Positions 7,072 through 12,340 of a stretch of DNA of 12,340 bases are shown one piece after another; position 1 is the stretch's first letter, and every line of letters starts with the position of its first letter. A model generated the notes under the pieces. It saw only the letters and a list, made by a program, of their open reading frames with translations. It had not been told where the DNA came from and searched no databases. The DNA comes from JARRON01 sp037383845 (lineage in GTDB: Bacteria > Pseudomonadota > Gammaproteobacteria > Steroidobacterales > XN24). A program made the translations under genes and the position numbers. The DNA lies in contig JARRON010000069.1 of assembly GCA_037383845.1 (NCBI GenBank), forward strand, positions 1-12,340, given 5' to 3'.

Positions 7072-8072
7072 CCGGCGAAGAAGATCCCCCAGTGCTTCTC
7101 GGCCCCAAGCGGGTTGTCGGGATTGCCCTTCCACGGCTCGTCGAAGGCCTCGAAGAAGAACACCGTGACGTTGGCGTCCGCGGCCCACTCCTTCAGCTCC
7201 CTGTAATAGCGGGCCTGGGCGGCCTCGCCGGCCCTGTCGCCGAATTCGCTGGCCGTCGTCGCCCAGCCGGCCTCGAGAACCGCGATGGGCTTGTCCGGGA
7301 GCGCCGCCCGCACACGCTCCAGGTTCTCGATGGTGTAGGGGAGAGCCTCGTCGATCGTCTTCTCCTCCCAGGCGGGGTACGTGTGTATGCCCAGGAAATC
7401 GACCTCCGCCGCCAGCGGAGCGCCCTCCTCCGCCCACCAGACATAGTTGTCAGCCACGGTCACGGGCTGCGGGATCGCGTTGCGCACCTGGCGCACGTAC
7501 TGGATGACTTTCTCGACCGGGACCATGTGGTCATTCCAGTCCACGAGCGCCTCGTTGCCCACGTTCACCGCGACCACGATATCGTCGTAGCGCCGGGCCA
7601 GCTCGATGCCGCGCTGTATCTCGGCGGCATTGGCCACCGTGTTGGCCGCCAGTTCCGCCTCGGGAATGGGCTCGTCCAGCCAGGGACATCCTTCGTGGTT
7701 GCTGAACTCGGCGCGCAGCCAGATGCCGAGCAGCATCTTCAGCGGAAGATCATGCTGACGGATCAGTTCCAGCGTCCTGACGGTCTTCTCCCCGGTGTCG
7801 TACATCCGGATGAGGCGGAAGTCATGGGCGACGAGGATCCTCAGATCTTCCAGGATCTGCGCGTCACTGGGTTCGATGGCGCCGTCGCCCCGGTCGGGAT
7901 GCTGGCCTTCCCGGTAGCCCGAGTAAGCGATAGCCATGACCTGGCCATCCAGCAGGTCGTCCGGAGCCTGCTGGAGGCCCGGGCCGCCGGCTGCATCCAG
8001 CTGTGCCCCCGGCCATGCCAGGCTGGCGAAAAGCAAGGTGGCCGCGAATCCCGTCGATCTGAAGAATCCCAT
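7005..8072 (-). CDS. Exported GH17 beta-1,3-glucanase, C-terminus altered
   Basis: The 355-residue product has an N-terminal signal peptide (about 1-27, no lipobox Cys), so it should act in the periplasm or outside, cutting beta-1,3-glucan or its oligosaccharides. The GH17 barrel spans about 43-333. NVGNEAL carries the acid/base Glu174, and VLEAGW carries the nucleophile Glu267. FFEAFDEPWKG (306-316) and EKHWGIF (325-331) match the closing segment of bacterial GH17 enzymes. The start at 8072 has AAGGAG 6 nt upstream, inside the end of the transporter gene, and follows that gene's TGA by one base, so translation is probably coupled. The last roughly 20 residues (from about 336) are an Arg/Ser-rich tail read out of frame from LysR DNA, so the native end is lost. 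The catalytic part looks complete, so activity may remain. Confidence 0.9.
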   Translation of the reverse strand: MGFFRSTGFAATLLFASLAWPGAQLDAAGGPGLQQAPDDLLDGQVMAIAYSGYREGQHPDRGDGAIEPSDAQILEDLRILVAHDFRLIRMYDTGEKTVRTLELIRQHDLPLKMLLGIWLRAEFSNHEGCPWLDEPIPEAELAANTVANAAEIQRGIELARRYDDIVVAVNVGNEALVDWNDHMVPVEKVIQYVRQVRNAIPQPVTVADNYVWWAEEGAPLAAEVDFLGIHTYPAWEEKTIDEALPYTIENLERVRAALPDKPIAVLEAGWATTASEFGDRAGEAAQARYYRELKEWAADANVTVFFFEAFDEPWKGNPDNPLGAEKHWGIFFAGRRVSAKRRRNSSSRRRRTATR

Positions 8073-8073
8073 A

Positions 8074-9648
8074 TCAACTCCTTACCAGCGTCTGCTCGAG
8101 CTCCTCGAGAGACCGTCCCCGGGTTTCCGGAAATGCCGCCAGGACCCAGGCGAGGCCGGCGGCGGCGATCAGACCATACACGAGGAACGTGACTGAATTG
8201 CCCAATGTGGCCAGCTCCCACGGGAATACCAGCTGGACCAGGAAACTCACCGCGGAGTTCACCAGTCCAACGCAGGAGACCGCCAGACCCCTGAGCCGGT
8301 TCGGGAACAGCTCCGAGAACAGCACCCACATCACGGGGCCCAGTGACACCGCGAAGCTGGCCACGAAGCCCAGGATGCCCACGAGAATCAGCAGCGGGTC
8401 GATGCGGATGGCCGCCGCGAGCAGCCCGGCTTCGTGTTCGAGAAAAGCTTCGCTGCCGACGGCGGCCGACACCGCGGCCCGGAAGTCGGTATCGCTGCCG
8501 AACTGGACATCCATCAGGGGCCCGAGCTCCGCTCGATCCAGCTGGGCGGGCAGTTCTGCTACTGCCTCGCTGTCCAGCATGTAGCTGGCAGAGCCGAACC
8601 CGTAGGCCAGGAGGAACATGCAGGCGGCGACGCCGGCCAGCCCGAAGCCGAGCAGCGGACGGCGACCGAGCCGGTCGATCAACGCAAGCGCCAGCAGCGT
8701 GAAGACCAGGTTTACCAGGCCCACCAGGATTGCCTGGATGAAGGCGGCGTCGGTGCCGATCCCGGACTGTTCGAATATCACGGGCGCGTAAAAGAAGACC
8801 GCGTTAATGCCTGTGGCCTGCTGCAGGACCGCGATGGAAAGGCCGACCACCATCACCCGCCTCATGGCCGGCCTCAGCAGTTCAACCGGCCGCGGCCGCT
8901 CCGCCGCTGCTGCCTCCGCCAGGCTCCGCGCCACGCCGGCGAGTTCGGCCTCCGCCTCCCGCGTCCCGACAGTCATCGTCAGCACCCGGCGGGCCTCCTC
9001 GGGTCGGCCCGTCATGGCCAGCCATCGCGGGCTTTCCGGCACCCCGGCCAGGGCCAGCAGGTAAACCACCGCGGGCAAGGCTTCCACCCCGAGCATCCAG
9101 CGCCATCCGAGGGTGCCAAGCCCCAGGGCTTCCGCCAAAGGCAGATCCGACCGACCCAGACGCAGGATGAGGTAGTTGGAGAAAAAGGCCGCCGAGATGC
9201 CGACGACGATGTTGAGCTGGTTCAGAGACACGAGCCGGCCACGCTTGCGGGGCGGCGCGATCTCGGCGATGTACATGGGCGCGATGATCAGGGCCGCGCC
9301 GACGCCGAGCCCGCCCACCATTCGCGCAATCACCAGCGACGCGAAACCCGGGGCAAGCGCCGAGGCAACCGCCGAGACCATGAACAGGACGGCAGCCAGC
9401 CGCAGGACCGGCCGCCGCCCGAAACGGTCGCTCAGCGGCCCCGCCAGCATCATGGCCCCGGCTGCCGCCAGCGTCAGTGACGCGACGGCCCAGCCGAGCT
9501 GGAGCTTGCTCAGCCCGAATTCGTCCTCGATGAAGCCCACGACGCCGGAGATCACCGACGCATCGAAGCCCATCAGGAACCCGCCCAGGGCGACGCTCAG
9601 CGCCACCCGGGTCGTGAATCCCGTGGCGGCGTCAGCCGGCGTCGCCAT
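8074..9648 (-). CDS. Sugar-porter family MFS transporter with a long extra loop
   Basis: This 524-residue inner-membrane carrier probably imports glucose or short glucan products by proton symport. Sugar-porter hallmarks are present: DRFGRR (74-79), PESPRWL (204-210), QQATGINAVFFYAP (276-289), DRLGRRP (325-331), SELFP before TM11 (445-449) and PETRGRSLEELE (507-518). About twelve hydrophobic segments can be traced. Between about 355 and 415 lies an acidic, Ala-rich insertion of roughly 60 residues, between predicted TM9 and TM10, that makes it longer than the usual 450-480. Its ATG at 9648 is inside the 3' end of the GH3 gene (17-nt overlap) with no good ribosome-binding site, so translation probably depends on GH3 translation. 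Substrate identity is inferred from the neighbours. Confidence 0.9.
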   Translation of the reverse strand: MATPADAATGFTTRVALSVALGGFLMGFDASVISGVVGFIEDEFGLSKLQLGWAVASLTLAAAGAMMLAGPLSDRFGRRPVLRLAAVLFMVSAVASALAPGFASLVIARMVGGLGVGAALIIAPMYIAEIAPPRKRGRLVSLNQLNIVVGISAAFFSNYLILRLGRSDLPLAEALGLGTLGWRWMLGVEALPAVVYLLALAGVPESPRWLAMTGRPEEARRVLTMTVGTREAEAELAGVARSLAEAAAAERPRPVELLRPAMRRVMVVGLSIAVLQQATGINAVFFYAPVIFEQSGIGTDAAFIQAILVGLVNLVFTLLALALIDRLGRRPLLGFGLAGVAACMFLLAYGFGSASYMLDSEAVAELPAQLDRAELGPLMDVQFGSDTDFRAAVSAAVGSEAFLEHEAGLLAAAIRIDPLLILVGILGFVASFAVSLGPVMWVLFSELFPNRLRGLAVSCVGLVNSAVSFLVQLVFPWELATLGNSVTFLVYGLIAAAGLAWVLAAFPETRGRSLEELEQTLVRS

Positions 9649-11866
9649 CCCGCGGCAACACGCGGAAGGACGTGCTCAGTTCGGCCCGGGAACTGCCTCC
9701 GACCCACACGCGGAACTCGCCCGGCTCGGTGACCAGCCGCATGTCGCGGCCGTAGAACGCCAGGTCTTCTGCCCGCAGCACGAACCTGAGACCGACGGTC
9801 TCCCCGGGCCCCAGCCGCACGCGCTGAAAGCCCTTAAGTTCCCGGACGGGCCGGGTCACGCTCCCCACCAGGTCTCGGACATACAGCTGGGCCACCTCCT
9901 CCGCAGTTATCCCGCCGGTGTTGGCGAGAGTCGCCTCCACCTCCACGGAGCCGTCCAGGCGCATCTCGGCCGGGCTCACCCGGAGGTCGCTGTACTCGAA
10001 GCTCGAGTAGGACAGCCCGTGACCGAAGGGGAACAGTGGCAGGTACCCCGCATCCAGATAGAACGAGGTCATGCCCAGCGACAGCTGGGGGGCGCGCGCT
10101 TCGATGTCGTCGATGTGGACGACGGTGTCCGGGGACGGTGGCTTGCCGCTGTTCTTGTGGCTGTAGTAGATCGGGATCTGGCCGACCATGCGGGGGAAGG
10201 TCACCGGCAGCTTTCCGGAAGGCGATTCCATGCCGAACAGGAGCTCTGCCAGGGCAGGCCCGGCCATGCAGCCCGGATGCCAGGCGAACAGAATCGCATC
10301 CACCTCGTCGACGATGTCGGTCAGTACCAGCGGCCGGCCCGCGAGGACCACGGCAACGACTCTTCCGGCCACGCGGCGGATCCGTTTTACCAGCTCCACC
10401 TGCGCGCCGGGCAGGCCGATGTCGGCCCGGCAGTGGGCCTCCCCCGACAGGATGGACTCCTCGCCCAGGAACAGCAGCGTGACGTCCGATGACGCCGCCA
10501 GGGCTGCGGCCGCGTCGAAGTCGCCAGTATCGCGGCTTCTCGAGGTCTCCATCGCCGGCAGGTAGCGGACCTCCGCGCCATCGCCCAGCAGGTCCCGGAT
10601 GGACGCCAGGGGCGTGACGCTGAGTCCCGGGTCGCCGTCGAAGATCCAGGTGCCGAGCTGGTCGAACGGTGCGTCCGCGAGGGGCCCGATGACGGCGACC
10701 GAGCCGATGCTCTCCGGCGGGACGGGCAGAGCGTGGTGGTCGTTCTTCAGAAGCACGGCGCTTTGCACCGCCGCCGTCCTGGCGGTGGCCAGCGCAGCCT
10801 CCCGGTCGGCCTGCCCGGCTTCCTCCACGTGGGTATACGGATTCTCGAACAGGCCCAGCATGAACTTCAGGCGGAGGATGCGGCTTACCGCCTCGTCCAC
10901 GAGGGCTTCCTCCAGTTCGCCGGTGCGTACCAGCTCCGGAACGCTGCGCAGGTAGGCGTCACCGTGCATCTCCATGTCCACCCCGGCGGAGGCGGCCTCC
11001 AGAGCAGACGCCCGGTCATCGGCGGTGAGCCCGTGCACGCTGAGCTGGCGTACCGAGTCCCAGTCGCTGACCACCAGGCCGCGAAATCCCCATTCCTCCT
11101 TCAGCACCTGCCTGAGCAGGAACCGGCTGGCCGTCGCCGGGACGCCGTCCACCTCGCTGAAGGAGGTCATCAGGGACGCCACGCCCGTCTCAACGGCTGC
11201 CCTGAAGGGCCGCAGGTGGACGTTCCGAAGCTCGTTCTCCGGCACGTTGGCGCTGGCGTAATCCCGGCCGCCCTCCACTGCCCCGTAGCCGGCGAAATGC
11301 TTGGCACAGGCGGCAACCGTGCCGGCCCGAGACAGATCCTCGCCCTGGAATCCCCGCACCATCGCGGCACCGAGGACCCCGGCCAGGAAGGGATCCTCAC
11401 CCAGGCTTTCGGCAATCCGGCCCCAGCGGGGATCCCGGCACACATCGATCATCGGCGCGAATGTCCAGTTCACGCCAGCCGCGGCGGCCTCCGCCGCCGC
11501 AATGCGGGCTGCCTCGGCCACGAGCCCGGGATTCCAGGTCGCCGCCTGGCCCAGGGGAATGGGCATGACGGTCCTGAAACCATGGATCACGTCCCGGCCG
11601 ACCAGCAGGGGGATGCCCAGACGGCTCTCCTCCACCGCGATCCGCTGCAGTTCGTTGACGATCTCCGGGTTCACCTCGTTGAGCACGGATCCCACCAGCC
11701 CGTCCCGCAGGGCCGCCGCGAGCTCCGGGTGGATGTAGCTCTCCCCGGCGTTGACCTGGCTCATCTGCCCGACCTTTTCCTCCAGGGTCATCCGGGAGAG
11801 AAGCCGGCCGACGCGGTCTTCGATCGGGGCGCCGCCGCTGGGTGATGTGGTACCGGGTGTACTCAT
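9632..11866 (-). CDS. GH3 family beta-glucosidase, cytoplasmic
   Basis: This 744-residue enzyme likely releases glucose from the non-reducing end of imported beta-glucan oligosaccharides. There is no signal peptide, so it should act in the cytoplasm. The N-terminal TIM barrel holds VGRDVIHGF (89-97), DPRWGR (145-150), KHFAGYG (189-195) and SDWDSV with the nucleophile Asp268. The second domain holds the probable acid/base Glu476 (SGEAHCR). PFGHGLSYS and a C-terminal Fn3-like domain (about 640-736, with ELKGFQRV) complete a BglX-like layout of usual length. An in-frame TGA at 11882-11884 and no other start codon before the ATG at 11866 fix the start, although the ribosome-binding site is weak. 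It is the first gene of the operon with the MFS and GH17 genes. The shared operator at 12001 is 134 nt upstream. Confidence 0.94.
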   Translation of the reverse strand: MSTPGTTSPSGGAPIEDRVGRLLSRMTLEEKVGQMSQVNAGESYIHPELAAALRDGLVGSVLNEVNPEIVNELQRIAVEESRLGIPLLVGRDVIHGFRTVMPIPLGQAATWNPGLVAEAARIAAAEAAAAGVNWTFAPMIDVCRDPRWGRIAESLGEDPFLAGVLGAAMVRGFQGEDLSRAGTVAACAKHFAGYGAVEGGRDYASANVPENELRNVHLRPFRAAVETGVASLMTSFSEVDGVPATASRFLLRQVLKEEWGFRGLVVSDWDSVRQLSVHGLTADDRASALEAASAGVDMEMHGDAYLRSVPELVRTGELEEALVDEAVSRILRLKFMLGLFENPYTHVEEAGQADREAALATARTAAVQSAVLLKNDHHALPVPPESIGSVAVIGPLADAPFDQLGTWIFDGDPGLSVTPLASIRDLLGDGAEVRYLPAMETSRSRDTGDFDAAAALAASSDVTLLFLGEESILSGEAHCRADIGLPGAQVELVKRIRRVAGRVVAVVLAGRPLVLTDIVDEVDAILFAWHPGCMAGPALAELLFGMESPSGKLPVTFPRMVGQIPIYYSHKNSGKPPSPDTVVHIDDIEARAPQLSLGMTSFYLDAGYLPLFPFGHGLSYSSFEYSDLRVSPAEMRLDGSVEVEATLANTGGITAEEVAQLYVRDLVGSVTRPVRELKGFQRVRLGPGETVGLRFVLRAEDLAFYGRDMRLVTEPGEFRVWVGGSSRAELSTSFRVLPRDGDAG

Positions 11867-11987
11867 TTCCGAAGGGATCTGTCAGCGCGGGGCGACGGGC
11901 GGAACTGGCCCGCCGCAGTTGCGCCGGACGGGTCGTGTTCGCCACACACCGGTCCTTCATCAGGCCGGGCCGGGCGGGTCCCGCGGA

Positions 11988-12016
11988 TTAATAGCTCGGT
12001 TTGACAGCGCTGTCAA
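11988..12016 (-). promoter_or_regulatory. Predicted strong sigma-70 promoter of the GH3-MFS-GH17 operon
   Basis: On the minus strand, TTGACA (12016-12011) is followed by an ideal 17-nt spacer and TATTAA (11993-11988; 4 of 6 matches to the -10 consensus). Transcription would start near 11981, giving a leader of about 115 nt. The -35 box is one arm of the operator. Confidence 0.65.
12001..12016. promoter_or_regulatory. LacI/GalR-type operator, copy 2 (between the divergent GH3 and GPH genes)
   Basis: TTGACAGCGCTGTCAA is a perfect 16-bp palindrome with a central CG-rich core, typical of LacI-family sites. It matches the copy at 5668 in 15 of 16 positions. It lies 51 nt before the GPH symporter gene and 134 nt before the GH3 gene. 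Each arm reads TTGACA outward on its own strand, so one bound dimer could shut both promoters. Confidence 0.82.
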
Positions 12017-12029
12017 TTTGCCGCAGGAT
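12001..12029 (+). promoter_or_regulatory. Predicted sigma-70 promoter of the GPH symporter gene
   Basis: TTGACA (12001-12006), a 17-nt spacer, then CAGGAT (12024-12029), which keeps the key A2, A5 and T6 of the -10 consensus but is otherwise weak. The start of transcription would fall near 12036, about 32 nt before the ATG. The -35 box is the left arm of the operator. Confidence 0.45.
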
Positions 12030-12067
12030 GCGGCCGAGCGCAACATCGGCCGGACCGGGCCAAAACA

Positions 12068-12340
12068 ATGACACCCGCCGCCCACTACGCCACAAAACCC
12101 GAGGACCGCATCCCCTTCCCGCTGAAGGTGGTGTACGGCTTCGGCGCGTTCGTCAACAACACCCTGGCCGCGGCCATCGGCGGGATGATCATCGTCCTGA
12201 ACCTGGGCCTGGGCCTGAGCCCTGCCCTGGTCGGCCTGCTCGGCGCCCTGCCGCGCCTGACGGACGCCATCACCGACCCGCTGATGGGCTACATCTCGGA
12301 CAACACGAGGTCGCGCTGGGGCCGGCGCCGGCCGTACATC
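12068..12340 (+). CDS. GPH (MelB/YicJ-type) sugar:cation symporter, N-terminal part
   Basis: The frame is open from the ATG at 12068 through the right edge (91 codons). It shows the first two membrane segments (about 22-48 and 52-77) and the family signature DAITDPLMGYISD (66-78), then RSRWGRRRPYI (81-91). Asp66 and Asp70 align with the Asp55/Asp59 cation site of the E. coli/Salmonella melibiose carrier MelB. GPH carriers import di- and oligosaccharides or glycosides with H+ or Na+. Here laminari- or gentio-oligosaccharides are likely cargo, feeding the cytoplasmic GH3. The ribosome-binding site is poor (GGACCGGG about 8 nt upstream). The gene shares the divergent operator region with GH3, so the two units are probably induced together. 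Confidence 0.88.
   Translation, partial: MTPAAHYATKPEDRIPFPLKVVYGFGAFVNNTLAAAIGGMIIVLNLGLGLSPALVGLLGALPRLTDAITDPLMGYISDNTRSRWGRRRPYI

Noticed and set aside
7444..7457. Operator-like sequence within the GH17 gene (GACA and TGTC arms)
   Set aside because: The arms are imperfect, the core lacks the central CG, and it lies in the conserved coding stretch VADNYVW.
11397..11960. Minus-strand frame starting in the GH3 leader (ATG at 11960) as a leader peptide or alternative gene
   Set aside because: It runs out of frame into the GH3 gene, has no ribosome-binding site, and its product is Arg/Pro-rich shadow sequence.
1..12340. tRNA, rRNA, CRISPR arrays, insertion sequences, attachment sites, riboswitches
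   Set aside because: I saw no regularly spaced direct repeats, transposase motifs, terminal inverted repeats or recognisable RNA folds. The repeats present are protein-module repeats, too diverged at the DNA level to be mobile elements.

Overview
The window (about 12.3 kb, high GC, dense, nearly all genes on the minus strand) looks like part of a polysaccharide-utilisation locus for laminarin or another beta-1,3-glucan. It probably comes from a Gram-negative, likely marine, gammaproteobacterium. The clues are lipobox signal peptides, strong GC bias at third codon positions, and a GH16 + GH17 + GH3 set combined with MFS and GPH sugar transporters. The taxon is inferred from gene style and is not certain.

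Layout, in order of transcription on the minus strand. (1) A cytoplasmic GH3 beta-glucosidase (11866-9632), a sugar-porter MFS transporter (9648-8074, start overlapping the GH3 end by 17 nt) and an exported GH17 beta-glucanase (8072-7005, 1 nt after the MFS stop) form one tight operon. Fused to the 3' end of the GH17 gene is a LysR-type regulator remnant (about 7071-6240). It lacks its start and the beginning of its helix-turn-helix, and it carries an internal frameshift. (2) A small possible gene (6121-5852) has a heat-shock-like promoter upstream and is followed by two GC-rich hairpins. (3) A second transcription unit starts at about 5650. It encodes a GH16 laminarinase-like lipoprotein with three accessory modules (5590-3017), then a very large lipoprotein made only of repeated beta-sandwich-like modules (2970 to beyond the left edge). 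The two lipoproteins share two module types. (4) On the plus strand, divergent from GH3, a GPH/MelB-type sugar:cation symporter begins at 12068 and runs off the right edge.

Control: a palindrome of the LacI/GalR operator type occurs twice, as a perfect 16-mer between GH3 and the GPH gene (12001-12016) and as a near-perfect copy before the GH16 gene (5668-5683). The outer six bases, TTGACA, also serve as the -35 box of the predicted promoters, so repressor binding would block RNA polymerase directly. No intact LacI-type regulator is encoded in the window.

Proposed job: the module-only lipoprotein holds glucan at the envelope, GH16 and GH17 cut it to oligosaccharides, the MFS and GPH carriers import products across the inner membrane, and the cytoplasmic GH3 finishes hydrolysis to glucose. 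The outer-membrane importer and the regulator are not in view.
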